A stretch of 41,063 nucleotides of DNA from a virus: positions 1 to 41,063 of the IMG/VR virus record IMGVR_UViG_3300044766_000068, one strand, 5' to 3'. The notes beneath the pieces are model-generated. The model saw only the letters and a program-made list of their open reading frames with translations, had not been told where the DNA came from and searched no databases. Of this stretch, positions 30,841 through 39,782 are shown piece by piece; position 1 is the first letter of the stretch, and each line of letters opens with the position of its first letter. The translations under genes and the position numbers were made by a program.

Positions 30841-31278
30841 CTAGAGCCCCCCGATCTTCGCGGAAGGCGGCAGATCGCCGAGCGTGATGGCGCCCGGGCC
30901 CGGGGCCGGCGGAGCGGCGACGGGCGGGATGGGTTCGGCTACAGATGCCGGCACTTGGCGCGCGTCCTGCGCGTCGGGTGCGCGCATTTCGGACTCTGGC
31001 GCGACGGCAGTCGGAGACGCGACCTCAGCCTCGGCGACCGAGATCGAAGGATCGGTCCGGAGCAGGAGCGCCGCGGTGACCGCGTCGACCGTGAAAGCGA
31101 TGCCGCGGAGGACCCGGCGCTTGGCACCGGATCCGTCGCGGAAATTCAGGGTCGCCCCGCCGTGGTGGACGAGGAGGACCGTGCCATCGGAGACAAGGGC
31201 CGGCGGCGCGGTCGCCGGCCTGGAGGGCATGCGCGCGGGCGTCGAACGGGACACCCGCGCCGGCTTCTTGGTGACCAT
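30841..31278 (-). CDS. Hypothetical head-region protein with proline-rich tail
   Basis: 145 residues. The N-terminal 30 residues are basic and proline-rich; the middle (VSDGTVLLVHHGGATLNFRD, RRVLRGIAFTVDAVTAALLL) is a small folded domain; the rest is Pro/Ala-rich. Not recognised. Position between major capsid and connector genes suggests a head-completion or decoration role. Stops with TAG, unlike most genes here. Confidence 0.6.
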   Translation of the reverse strand: MVTKKPARVSRSTPARMPSRPATAPPALVSDGTVLLVHHGGATLNFRDGSGAKRRVLRGIAFTVDAVTAALLLRTDPSISVAEAEVASPTAVAPESEMRAPDAQDARQVPASVAEPIPPVAAPPAPGPGAITLGDLPPSAKIGGL

Positions 31279-31289
31279 CGCGTTCGGGC

Positions 31290-32243
31290 TCAGGCCGCCA
31301 TGCCGTAGGTGTCGACGATCCCGTCCTGCTCTTCGATGATCGGGTCGTCGTCGATGAAGATCGCGTAGAACCGCTTGTCCTCGCGAATGGCCTCCCGGCC
31401 CTCGGTCGTCCGGCGGATCCGGATGTCACGCGTGTTCACGACCATGAACTGCCTGGCGTTGGCCAGGACGATCCGCGCATTCGGCATCGACGGGATCGTC
31501 TGAATGGCGATGCCGTGCGGGCTGCGGCCGCCCTGGCCCAGGAGCGCGGCGTCGCCGGCGGGGGTGGCCCGGCCGGTGAGGTACTCGAGCCAACGGCTCT
31601 CGTTCGTCGGGCTCATGAACCAGCGCATGAGGTCGGCCTGCGCCTTGTACTTGTCGGGGAGCGCCTGGAACGCGTCGAAGAAGTGATCCTTCGCGATGTT
31701 CCCGGAGTTGACCGACGCGCCGTTGAGGCGATGGGCGAGGCCATCATTCGCGAGCTGGTAGAGCCAGCCGCTGTTCTGGGTCAGGAACGCCGCGTCGGCC
31801 GACGTGTCGGTCGTGTCGGCGTTGAAATGGAGATCCTCGAGGTCGCGCCCGAGCTGGCCCGTCATGAGCCGCATGACGTGGTCCTCGTAGCCGTCCTGCT
31901 CGATGTTCTCCTGGAAGACTTCCTCCTCGATCTCCCAATCGAGCCGGCTCCGGACGCACGTGTAGTCCACGTGGCCGAACGTCGTCTTGGCGAGCGTCGC
32001 GTCGTCGACGCCGGCCGTCTTCTTGCGCAGGAGGCGCCCGCCGATCCCGATCTTCGCGATCGAGCCGGTCGTCGCGCGCCGGCGCTCGTTGCGCTGGAGC
32101 CCGCTGAACGGGGTGGCCAGGTAGACCTGGTCGAGGAAGGTGTTGGACTGCTCGGGCGCCAGCAGACCGCTGGCGGCGAGGAAGTCGCCGGTCCCGATCG
32201 GCCCGGCCGCCTTGCGGAGCAGAGCCGCGTTGCTCATCGCCAT
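31290..32243 (-). CDS. Major capsid protein (HK97 fold)
   Basis: 317 residues. NTFLDQVYLATPFSGLQRNE opens the mature part, with FGHVDYTCVRSRLDWEIEEE and IEQDGYEDHVMRLMTGQLGR forming the long spine helix region, and RFYAIFIDDDPIIEEQDGI near the end. Order after protease, scaffold and accessory genes is the standard head layout. GGGAG precedes ATG 32243; a second ATG two codons on is possible. The N-terminal residues may be removed by the upstream protease. Confidence 0.85.
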   Translation of the reverse strand: MAMSNAALLRKAAGPIGTGDFLAASGLLAPEQSNTFLDQVYLATPFSGLQRNERRRATTGSIAKIGIGGRLLRKKTAGVDDATLAKTTFGHVDYTCVRSRLDWEIEEEVFQENIEQDGYEDHVMRLMTGQLGRDLEDLHFNADTTDTSADAAFLTQNSGWLYQLANDGLAHRLNGASVNSGNIAKDHFFDAFQALPDKYKAQADLMRWFMSPTNESRWLEYLTGRATPAGDAALLGQGGRSPHGIAIQTIPSMPNARIVLANARQFMVVNTRDIRIRRTTEGREAIREDKRFYAIFIDDDPIIEEQDGIVDTYGMAA

Positions 32244-32287
32244 GATCGTGTTCTCCCTCGCGGCCGTGGCCGCCTTCTGGTGGCCTG

Positions 32288-32704
32288 CTAGCCGTTCGCC
32301 GCGAGGCGGACGTAGTGGATGAACGCCCGGGCCTTGCCGGTGGTCGCCGCGGTGTCGCCCGGCGTGTAGTACACATACACGTCGGTCTCGGCCCCAACCG
32401 CCGCGAACGGCAGCCCCGGGGTGGCCTGGGGATACAGGCCGGGCGTCTGCTCCGTCACAGTCGGGACGAAGTCATCGGCCGTCGCGGCGCCGATCGCGCC
32501 ATAGCCCACGGTCACGAGGTTCGAGGTCCCGGCGTTGAACGCCGTGATCACCTCCACCCAGGAGTTGAGGATCACCGCGCCCAGGGGGAGCGTCGCGATC
32601 AGAACTCGCGCAGCCGCGGCCGAGAAGATGATCTCCGCCTCCGCGACGCTCGGGGCGCCGGCGGCGCCGGCATGATACGGACGGGTGCGCTGGCTACCGG
32701 CCAT
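32288..32704 (-). CDS. Small head protein, probable decoration protein
   Basis: 138 residues. Beta-rich, with IFSAAAARVLIATLPLGAVI, NSWVEVITAFNAGTSNLVTV and TDVYVYYTPGDTAATTGKAR, blocks common to small proteins encoded just before phage capsid genes. A strong AAGGAGAT site precedes the ATG, implying high expression, as for decoration proteins. The assignment is from position and composition. Confidence 0.6.
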   Translation of the reverse strand: MAGSQRTRPYHAGAAGAPSVAEAEIIFSAAAARVLIATLPLGAVILNSWVEVITAFNAGTSNLVTVGYGAIGAATADDFVPTVTEQTPGLYPQATPGLPFAAVGAETDVYVYYTPGDTAATTGKARAFIHYVRLAANG

Positions 32705-32912
32705 CGGTATCTCCTTCTGGTTCAGCCGCCGCGGCGGGCTTCGTCGTTGTCTCTGCGAGCCCTAGCCGCGAGAGCCAGAACTGGCAATCCTGGATGGCGC
32801 CCATGGTCGCGTTGACCTGGGCGACGAGCTCGAGGCGCTGGGCCTCGAGCCGCTCCATGCGGGCCCGGATCTCCTCGGGAAGGACGACCCCAGACCCGTC
32901 GATTTGAGTCAC
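32694..32912 (-). CDS. Short coiled-coil head-region protein
   Basis: 72 residues. A single amphipathic helix dominates (EEIRARMERLEAQRLELVAQ, then VNATMGAIQDCQFWLSRLG) followed by an acidic Ala/Pro-rich tail. GTG 32912 overlaps the previous stop as GTGA. No recognised function; could be a trimerising stalk or assembly aid. Confidence 0.6.
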   Translation of the reverse strand: MTQIDGSGVVLPEEIRARMERLEAQRLELVAQVNATMGAIQDCQFWLSRLGLAETTTKPAAAAEPEGDTDGR

Positions 32913-33685
32913 GCGACCGTGCCGACCTGGAGATACCGGACGCCGACGCCGGCGATGTTCACCGCGATCTTGTGGGTCGGGGTGAGGGTCCCCGGGGTGG
33001 CGGACAGGAAGCCGGCGATGTCCTCAAAGGTGAAGAGGACCGGCATCCGGCCGCCGTTGTAGATCGTGAAGACGCCATCGATCGCCGCCGTGCCGTTGTG
33101 GGACAGGCGCACGAGGTGGTCCGAGCCGTCTGCCTTCGTGGTGGCGTGCGTGTCGAACCAGGCGACCCAACGCCGGCCGACCGAGGCCGCGGTGGCGTCG
33201 ATGCGGCCGTAGACGGCGGTCACGATGTTCGTCGGGTCCGTCGTCTGCGCCAGGGCATTCGGCTGGGCGACCGCATTGAGTGCCTTGAGGACGCCGTAAT
33301 CGGCGTGCTGGGCAGATGCCGAGGCGTCGATCGCGGTCGTCGTGCCGACGGAGTTGCCGCCGTCGCCGGAAGCCGTGGCGGCTCCGTTGTAGCGGGCTCG
33401 CATCCGGAGGGTCGCGAACTCGCCCGTGGCCGCCCGGTTTTCCAAGAGCAGCTTGACGCCACAGGCGCCGGCGGTCGTGAAGGCGATCCAGGTCGTGCCC
33501 GTGGTGACGAGCGAGCCCGTGGTCTCGACGCCCGGCGTGACGGACGCGAAGTTGAGCGGCGCGGTGGGGAACCCGCCGAGCAGGTTGACTGCGGCGATGA
33601 CCTCCTCGAGCTTGGTCAGGAGGTCGTAAGCGAGCCCGTCCGGGGATGCCCGCCCGGAGGCGACGGGGTTGTCGATGGCCGTCAT
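32909..33685 (-). CDS. Head fibre or decoration-like protein
   Basis: 258 residues, not firmly recognised. Helix-forming start (DGLAYDLLTKLEEVIAAVNL), then a beta-rich body with FATLRMRARYNGAATASGDG, HLVRLSHNGTAAIDGVFTIY and ILFTFED-like text, resembling head-fibre or surface proteins. ATG 33685 lies 1 bp after the scaffold stop. Its place within the head genes supports a capsid-surface role. Confidence 0.5.
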   Translation of the reverse strand: MTAIDNPVASGRASPDGLAYDLLTKLEEVIAAVNLLGGFPTAPLNFASVTPGVETTGSLVTTGTTWIAFTTAGACGVKLLLENRAATGEFATLRMRARYNGAATASGDGGNSVGTTTAIDASASAQHADYGVLKALNAVAQPNALAQTTDPTNIVTAVYGRIDATAASVGRRWVAWFDTHATTKADGSDHLVRLSHNGTAAIDGVFTIYNGGRMPVLFTFEDIAGFLSATPGTLTPTHKIAVNIAGVGVRYLQVGTVA

Positions 33686-33686
33686 C

Positions 33687-34580
33687 TCAGAGGATCCCCG
33701 CCCACTTGGACTTCTTGACCGGCTCGGTGCCGCCGTCCTGGCCCTCCAGGCTCTTGCGGACGGCCGCGCCGCCCTCGAGGACCTCCAGGCGATCGGCGAG
33801 CTTCTCGATGACCTTCACGGCCGTCTCGAGCGTGACCGGCTCCTCCTCGCTGCTCTCGGCGGCCTCGACCTTCACGATGGGCTTCGCCGCCTCGAGCACC
33901 TCGAGGCGCTTGCTGATCGGCTCCATCGCCTCGGTGAACGCTGCGACCATCTCGGCCTTGTCCACATCGACCTCCTCGGCCGTCTCGGCCGCTTCGTCTA
34001 CGACTTCCGCGACCTCGGCGAGGACGCTGTTGAGGGCTTCGGCCGCGGCATTGAGGCGCTCGAGCCGAGAGCCGCTGATCTTCTTGCCGAGCTTCCGGAC
34101 GAGCGCCGCGATCGCCCGCTGGTCGGGGGATCCGGGGTCGCTCTTGGCGACCGTGACGCTCGCCATCTGGGCGAGCAGATAGCTCTTGAACTCGTCGAGA
34201 TCCTGGGCGACGAGCGCCGTCTTGGCGTCGATCGAGAGGGCCTGGCCGTTCTCGTCGTAGGCGTAGATCGCGCCCCAGAGGACGTCCTGGAGCGTGTACC
34301 AGCTGTCGTAGAGCGCATCGCTCAGCTGCTGGCCCGCGACCACCTCCGCAAACGTGGCCGCCTTGGCGATTGGGGAAACGTCCAGGCCGAGCGCCTTGCG
34401 CAGCCAGGCGAAGACGCCTACGCGGGCCTCCTGCGGGTCGGCCTTCGCGATCGCCGCGGCGATCGGGTCCGTCATGGATCCCTCCTCGTCTCGCTTGAGC
34501 ACGGCCAGGCGCCTCGCGTTGGCCCCCTTATCGACCAGGGAGACCCGGGTGATCTCGAGGTCTGTCAGTCGCTGCGTCAT
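33687..34580 (-). CDS. Scaffold-like protein with XkdF-type N-terminal motif
   Basis: 297 residues. Residues 8-30 (LEITRVSLVDKGANARRLAV) look like the sequence that normally ends XkdF-type protease domains. The rest is acidic and helical, with coiled-coil segments EAVEKL-like (ETAVKVIEKLADRLEVLEGG) typical of scaffolds. It is separated from the protease gene by an ATGA overlap, so a commonly fused protease-scaffold appears split here. It should guide shell assembly and be degraded. Confidence 0.68.
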   Translation of the reverse strand: MTQRLTDLEITRVSLVDKGANARRLAVLKRDEEGSMTDPIAAAIAKADPQEARVGVFAWLRKALGLDVSPIAKAATFAEVVAGQQLSDALYDSWYTLQDVLWGAIYAYDENGQALSIDAKTALVAQDLDEFKSYLLAQMASVTVAKSDPGSPDQRAIAALVRKLGKKISGSRLERLNAAAEALNSVLAEVAEVVDEAAETAEEVDVDKAEMVAAFTEAMEPISKRLEVLEAAKPIVKVEAAESSEEEPVTLETAVKVIEKLADRLEVLEGGAAVRKSLEGQDGGTEPVKKSKWAGIL

Positions 34581-35011
34581 TCGAAGACCCTCATGCCCTT
34601 ACCCCAGACCGAGAAGGCGCCGAGGTCGCCCTTCACGATCTGGCTCCAGATCTCCGCGTCGGGGTAGTGGACGCCCATCACCCAGGATCCGGCCTTCACG
34701 ATCTCGGCGCGATCGCCGTCGCCCCATGCGAAGTCGACGGGAGCAATGAAGCTCTCGACGGGATACCCGATGAGAGCGCCATCGCCGGCGTCCGCATGCA
34801 TCAGATCGGCGCCGCCCTCGCCCTTCGCCACTCCCTCGAGGAACCCGTGGGCCGCCTTCTCGATGTCCTCGGCTGTGTACCAGTCGCCCTGGCTGTCGCG
34901 GGTCGTCTCGGCGGTGCACGGCTCGAGGACGACGCCCATCGCGATCTGCCGAACGACGTCGCTCTTGACGATCCGCACCGGGAAGGCCCGCGCGGCCACT
35001 TGCTCGCTCAT
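34577..35011 (-). CDS. XkdF-type prohead protease
   Basis: 144 residues from ATG 35011, which overlaps the previous stop as ATGA. TTRDSQGDWYTAEDIEKAAH, LMHADAGDGALIGYPVESFI and GSWVMGVHYPDAEIWSQIVK with GAFSVWG follow the phage XkdF-like serine protease family (HAD and FSVWG regions near the expected catalytic His and Ser). It processes scaffold and capsid during maturation. An upstream extension to 35137 is out-of-frame-like. Confidence 0.82.
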   Translation of the reverse strand: MSEQVAARAFPVRIVKSDVVRQIAMGVVLEPCTAETTRDSQGDWYTAEDIEKAAHGFLEGVAKGEGGADLMHADAGDGALIGYPVESFIAPVDFAWGDGDRAEIVKAGSWVMGVHYPDAEIWSQIVKGDLGAFSVWGKGMRVFE

Positions 35012-35793
35012 CGGGCAACCACCGGCCCGAAGGCGCGTTGGCAGTTCGGGTGGGCGACCGGATACTCGTCCGCCTCGTCGAGCGTCCGGGTGGATCCGTC
35101 CGCGAGGTCCGGATCGTCGTGCTCGGTCCAGCCGCACTCCGGCCCGTCGAAGACCTCGACCTCATCGATAAGCCCGGACTCACGGTAACCGGCCGAGGAG
35201 GCGAGATTGTAAGCCGTGGCCGTCTCTGTCAGGGCGATCGCCTGAGCGCGATTACCGAACAGTTCGCGGAGGCCTGGGACGCTCTCGGTGCCGGCCACGA
35301 GCTGCTCGACCGACAGCCCGCCCGCGATCGCGGCCTCGACCCGGTTGCGGAGGGCAGCGAGCAGTGTGTCGGTGATGCTCGAGACGTTGAGCCCGAGCCG
35401 GGCGCGGATGCCCTTTGTCGATGCGGCCGCCAGGTCGAAGGTGAGCTCGACCCCGAGCTGGTCGCCGAGCGTCGAGTAGGCCGCCTCGCCCATGACGACG
35501 TACCAGCGCTCGAGCACCACCCGGAGACGGGCCTTCTCGTCGGTCCAGTCGACATCGGCCTCGGGGTCGAACGGGAACGCCACGTCCTTCCGGACGCCCG
35601 CCCGCGCGAGCAGCCCGTCGAAGAGATCTATGAGCTCGGCGGCCAGGGCCGGCTGGGCCTCGGCGAAGAGCTTGTCGCGCGCAGCGATCGCCGCAGGCGC
35701 CGTCGCCTTGCTCAGGCGGCCGCGGGCGAACCGGAGCATCTCGTCGACGATCGGCAGGATGATTTCGCCCTTGTGGAGCAAGGTGAGCGTCAT
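35008..35793 (-). CDS. Minor head protein, SPP1 gp7/Mu gpF-like
   Basis: 261 residues. The helical N-terminus is followed by the family's C-terminal block: QAIALTETATAYNLASSAGY, IDEVEVFDGPECGWTEHDDP and ADEYPVAHPNCQRAFGPVV, where the acidic/Cys/His residues resemble the known HPNC zinc or metal site. These proteins are ejected or sit inside the capsid near the portal. Coupled to the portal gene by ATGA. Confidence 0.85.
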   Translation of the reverse strand: MTLTLLHKGEIILPIVDEMLRFARGRLSKATAPAAIAARDKLFAEAQPALAAELIDLFDGLLARAGVRKDVAFPFDPEADVDWTDEKARLRVVLERWYVVMGEAAYSTLGDQLGVELTFDLAAASTKGIRARLGLNVSSITDTLLAALRNRVEAAIAGGLSVEQLVAGTESVPGLRELFGNRAQAIALTETATAYNLASSAGYRESGLIDEVEVFDGPECGWTEHDDPDLADGSTRTLDEADEYPVAHPNCQRAFGPVVAR

Positions 35794-37283
35794 GCGGCCG
35801 CCCGCCCCTCGAACATGGCTTCGATCCGCTTGCGCAGCTCGGCGAGTTCGCGGACCTCAACGCCCCAGCGCTTGGCGACCAGGGCAGCATCGATCGCGTT
35901 CATGCCCGACTGCATCCCGCCGAAGCCACCTGCGGCCGGCGCCGGCGGCGCGGCCTTGTACTCCTTCGCGAGCTCGGGCGGCAGGTCATCGAGGTTGTAG
36001 AACCGCGCGATCGCGCCCTTCGTGATGACGCCCATGTCCCAGAAAGCCGTCGTCGCGAGGATGTCGGCCGCCATGTCGCGCGAGTCGAGGCGCTTCGCCT
36101 TGAGCTCGACGGTGGTGAGCGCGAGGCCCTTGGCGCCGAGGAGCGCCCGATCGAGCCGCTGCTCCCAGGTCTCCTGGCGCGGCTGGACGATCGAGTCGTT
36201 GTAGATCTTGGTCATCTCGAGCGCCGTCGAGCCGCCGAGCGAACCGAGGATCGGCCAGCCGACACGGTACGGCGGGACCCCGTGGGCGATGCAGATTTCG
36301 AGGGCGTTGTCCTGCTTGTAGAGCCGGAAGGACGCATCCTTGACGTCGATCGAGAGCTTCTCGAACCGAACGTGGACCGCGGTCGCCTCGTCGCCGGTCG
36401 GCCCGGGGATAGGGATCACGACGGTCCGGTGCGGATCGCCCTTGATGGTGCGGAAGTGGTCAAGGATCTTCTGCTCGAACTCCGGTGAGACGTCGGAGCC
36501 CTCGACGATCACCGCGTAGGACGGCACCGCGTTGTTGTCGAAGAAGCGGATGTTGAACTCCGCCTGCGCACGCCAGCCGGCGATCGCCGAGATCGCAGGG
36601 ATGTGATCGGGCAGGCCATAGAGGCTCGAGCGCGGCGTGTAGTTGCGGATCACCAGGAGTTCGTTGCCGGTCCAGTCGGCAGTGACCGTGCGGTCGGACC
36701 AGGCGCCGGTGTCCTTGTGAACCGTGCCCTCGATGCCACAGCGCTTGAACCAGATCGTCTTGCCGCCGGCCTTCTGCGCAAACCGGCGCCGATCGACATG
36801 GGCCCGGATCGTATGGGCAGGAACCTGCCAGAGGCCGGCCGGCATGCGGTCCGGTCCGCGGCCGATCTCGAGGACGGCCCAGCCGATTGACTCGTAGTCC
36901 TGGTGGGCCTGCGTGATCCGCTGCCCGAACGATTCATCGCCGCGCTCGTCCTGTTCGAGGGCCTCGACGAACGTGCCCCAGGTCGCCTGGTCGGCCGCGC
37001 CGGCTCCCTCGGCGACGTCGGCCTTGACGCGAAGCTCGAAGCCGCGCCCGGCGACATCGGTCGCCTTCTGGCGGGCACAACGCGCATGCAGCGAGTTGGC
37101 CTCGAGCATCCCTGCCAGCTGATCCATGTCGAAGAGAGGCCGCACGAGGCCCGACTCGCCAGCATCCCGCGAGTAGGTGAACGGATCGTCGGGAAGCTGC
37201 TGGCTCAGCGAGTCGGCCTTTCGGATCCGCGCGCCCTCGGATCCCTCGGTGATCCAGAGCTGTGTCAGGGGCAGACGACTCAT
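35790..37283 (-). CDS. Portal protein (PBSX/HK97-type)
   Basis: 497 residues. VIRNYTPRSSLYGLPDHIPA and SAIAGWRAQAEFNIRFFDNN followed by IVEGSDVSPEFEQKILDHFR are the conserved wing and stem helices of PBSX-like portals. It forms the ring through which DNA enters and leaves the head. The ATG overlaps the terminase stop as ATGA. Normal family length, no odd insertions. Confidence 0.88.
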   Translation of the reverse strand: MSRLPLTQLWITEGSEGARIRKADSLSQQLPDDPFTYSRDAGESGLVRPLFDMDQLAGMLEANSLHARCARQKATDVAGRGFELRVKADVAEGAGAADQATWGTFVEALEQDERGDESFGQRITQAHQDYESIGWAVLEIGRGPDRMPAGLWQVPAHTIRAHVDRRRFAQKAGGKTIWFKRCGIEGTVHKDTGAWSDRTVTADWTGNELLVIRNYTPRSSLYGLPDHIPAISAIAGWRAQAEFNIRFFDNNAVPSYAVIVEGSDVSPEFEQKILDHFRTIKGDPHRTVVIPIPGPTGDEATAVHVRFEKLSIDVKDASFRLYKQDNALEICIAHGVPPYRVGWPILGSLGGSTALEMTKIYNDSIVQPRQETWEQRLDRALLGAKGLALTTVELKAKRLDSRDMAADILATTAFWDMGVITKGAIARFYNLDDLPPELAKEYKAAPPAPAAGGFGGMQSGMNAIDAALVAKRWGVEVRELAELRKRIEAMFEGRAAA

Positions 37284-38797
37284 GCCGCGGTCGCCTCGGG
37301 CCGCCGGACGTCGAGGACGCGTCCGAAGGCGCGCCGGCGCAGCTGGATCGCGATGCCCGCGGCCATCACGTCGTCATCGTGGTAGCCCTCCTGTGCCTCG
37401 GGCCGGCCATCATCGCTGTAGGCGAAGGTGGCCATCTGGTCGACCGTGCCCGCGTCGCGAAGTGTCAGCGCATTGGTGCGCAGCGCCTCTTCGAGCTGGT
37501 CGATCAGGACCGGGCGCGACGCGCTCGTCGTGAGCCAGCCGACGCGCTTGTCGGGGGCCCGATAGATCCGATACGGCGCGGTCCCGGCGTGGAGCTTCGC
37601 GAGGGCGAGGAGGACCGCGTGACCGTGGTTGTTCCGCTCGATGCCGACGATGACCGGATGGGGATTGGTGATCGAGGCTTCGCACGCATATCGGCGGGCG
37701 AGGGCATCGATCTTCGATGCGAAGACATCGGGGGTCCAGCGGGCGCGGAGCTGCGCGACCTGCTCCCCGGAGTCTCGCTCCAGGATCGTCGCCGAACTCC
37801 AGTCCGAGGTCGTCAGGCCCTCTCCGACGTCGGCGCCGATCACGTAGACGCGGCCGGCCTCAGGCTCGCGGTAGTACGTGACGCCGGGCTCGCCTGCCGT
37901 TCCCATCTCAAGCGGCTGGCGCATGAGATCCCCATGGCGGAAGACCGGTCGGCCGGTCGAGACGATGGCCTCGACGTCATTGGCCGGATATTCCTGGGCG
38001 AACTTGGCGTCGTCGAGCTGCTCGAGTTCGGCCCGCTCCCGCTCGAGCCAACCTGGGGCCTGCCGGTCCGGATGCGCGTTGAACGGAATGAAGACGGCCT
38101 TCCAGCCGTTTGTGCCAGCCTTGGCGGCGATGTAGATCTGCGAATGCAGGGCACCCTGGCCGTTGGCCGAGCTGATCGAGAGGATCTGGCCTTTCTCGGC
38201 GACGGCCTTGATGGCGAGCATGATCTTGCGGGCCCAGGGCTGGTGCGCGTGCTCATCGAGGATCACGAGCTGGGCGGTTCGCGACCGGCCGATGTTCTCG
38301 CTCGCGGGGAGCGCTTCGATCTCGCTGCCGAGGGCGGGGAAGCGAATGGAGCGGGTATTGACGATCGCCCGCGGCCGCCAAGCGGGCAGCCGGCCGTAGA
38401 TGTACGCGACCTTCGCGAGGAGCTTGTCTGCATCGTCCTGACGGCGGCTGATGAGCAGGATCGACTGGCCCGGCTTGCGGATCGCCACCCAGAGCGCGTA
38501 CATCGCCGCGAGCCATGACACACCGAGCTGGCGGGCCTTGAGAACCACGCAGAGCCGATTGAGGACCCAGATCGCGAGCAGCTGGAACTGCCATGCCCAG
38601 CCGGCATCCCGGAAGGAGATCTCGGCGCCGTCGGCGTCCTGGATCTTTGCATGCTGGGCGAACTTCCCGACGTCGGCGTAGGCCGCGGCTCGTTCACGAT
38701 CGAGCGCTGCCTGCTCCGAGTCCGGATCAAAGCTCCGCGCCAGACGCGCGAAGACATTGCGGGTGCGCGGCGCGATGGTAGGCAGGGCAAGGATCAT
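37280..38797 (-). CDS. Terminase large subunit
   Basis: 505 residues from ATG 38797, whose A is the last base of the small-subunit stop (TGATG); a TTG at 38800 is a less likely start. Non-standard Walker A KARQLGVSW (about 87-95), Walker B LVILDEHAH (about 177-185), and an RNase H-like nuclease with GADVGEG, GIERNNHG and DDDVMAAGIA (acidic residues near 322, 386 and 473-475). It pumps and cuts DNA during packaging. Full length with no visible defect. Confidence 0.92.
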   Translation of the reverse strand: MILALPTIAPRTRNVFARLARSFDPDSEQAALDRERAAAYADVGKFAQHAKIQDADGAEISFRDAGWAWQFQLLAIWVLNRLCVVLKARQLGVSWLAAMYALWVAIRKPGQSILLISRRQDDADKLLAKVAYIYGRLPAWRPRAIVNTRSIRFPALGSEIEALPASENIGRSRTAQLVILDEHAHQPWARKIMLAIKAVAEKGQILSISSANGQGALHSQIYIAAKAGTNGWKAVFIPFNAHPDRQAPGWLERERAELEQLDDAKFAQEYPANDVEAIVSTGRPVFRHGDLMRQPLEMGTAGEPGVTYYREPEAGRVYVIGADVGEGLTTSDWSSATILERDSGEQVAQLRARWTPDVFASKIDALARRYACEASITNPHPVIVGIERNNHGHAVLLALAKLHAGTAPYRIYRAPDKRVGWLTTSASRPVLIDQLEEALRTNALTLRDAGTVDQMATFAYSDDGRPEAQEGYHDDDVMAAGIAIQLRRRAFGRVLDVRRPEATAA

Positions 38798-39492
38798 CAA
38801 TGGACCACCGGCGCGGTGCCACTGAGTTCATCGAGGCGGCGCCTCGCCCAGATCTGGAGTTCGGGCCGCGCCGGGGCCGGCACGCGGTCGAGGAACTCGG
38901 CAACGAAGATCTTGAGGAGCTCGAAGGCCGCATCCTCAAGGACAGCTCCGTGGTCGGCGACCTTCGCGTCAACCACGGCCTTGCCGCCGCGGAACGCGGT
39001 TCGGAGCGTGACATCCTGCCGATCCAATGCCGCCGATGTTGCCTCGGCGTCGTCGGCGAGGATGGCCTTTTCAACGAGCAGGGCGGAGCGTCCAACTTTC
39101 TGCTGCTGCTGCGCGACGGCCTCCATCAGGAGGTCGAACGGATCTCCGTTTCCGAGAGGCACGGTCAGGAGGTCGTTGAGCTTGATGACGCGCTCGATCG
39201 CCGCATGCTTCGCGCCGTTGGGCGTGTTGCCGCCATGGCTTCGGCAGTTCCCAGAGCCCGGGTGATCAGTGCGCCAGCCGCGCGGATGGGTGCAGGGCGT
39301 GCCCCGGCTCTTTGTCTTCGCCGAGCATTGGACCGCCTCGCGGCAGGCCATGCAGTTGCTGAGGGTCGGGCTGCCATCCCGCTTCCGGATGATCTCGGCC
39401 CCACAGGCCGTCTTCCGAGTCGAGAGATGGGCGTGGGCGACACCGTCGGCGCTCGCCGTCCAGCGAGCTACTTTCGTCGCAATCGCGATCAC
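38797..39492 (-). CDS. Terminase small subunit-like protein with HGG zinc motif
   Basis: 231 residues from GTG 39492. The N-terminal part (about 30-100) has CMACREAVQCSAKTKSRGTP and SGNCRSHGGNTPNGAKHAA, the Cys/HGG motif found before the DNA-binding part of many small terminases. The rest is helical (LNDLLTVPLGNGDPFDLLME, LRTAFRGGKAVVDAKVADHG). It recognises the packaging site; no non-coding cos or pac site lies next to it, so that site may be inside coding DNA. Confidence 0.72.
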   Translation of the reverse strand: MIAIATKVARWTASADGVAHAHLSTRKTACGAEIIRKRDGSPTLSNCMACREAVQCSAKTKSRGTPCTHPRGWRTDHPGSGNCRSHGGNTPNGAKHAAIERVIKLNDLLTVPLGNGDPFDLLMEAVAQQQQKVGRSALLVEKAILADDAEATSAALDRQDVTLRTAFRGGKAVVDAKVADHGAVLEDAAFELLKIFVAEFLDRVPAPARPELQIWARRRLDELSGTAPVVH

Positions 39493-39782
39493 GCGACGGC
39501 TCCCCGGACGCCGGCCATCGCGAGCAGGCTCCCCCAGGCAGACGTCCCAGGCCGGATCCAGCGGTGATCAGGCCCGGGCTCGGGGTCCGCAAATGGGACG
39601 GCCAGCGCGATGCCGCACACGTTGACTGGGCGAACTGCCTGGGCGAAGCATGGCCCGCTGGCGGGTCGTTCGCTCGGACAGGTCGGCCTGCACACGAAAC
39701 GTCGCGCCTCGGGATTCCCGATCGGCCAGAAGGCGATCAGGTCCGAAGCGTTCCGCGTCAGATGGCAGGCCGAGCAGATCAT
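39489..39782 (-). CDS. Small zinc-binding protein
   Basis: 97 residues. CSACHLTRNASDL at the start and FVCRPTCPSERPASGPCF about 30 residues later provide four or five Cys likely to hold zinc. The tail is Pro/Gly-rich. ATG 39782 overlaps the previous stop as ATGA. It lies between the other small ribbon gene and the small terminase; function unknown. Confidence 0.62.
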   Translation of the reverse strand: MICSACHLTRNASDLIAFWPIGNPEARRFVCRPTCPSERPASGPCFAQAVRPVNVCGIALAVPFADPEPGPDHRWIRPGTSAWGSLLAMAGVRGAVA

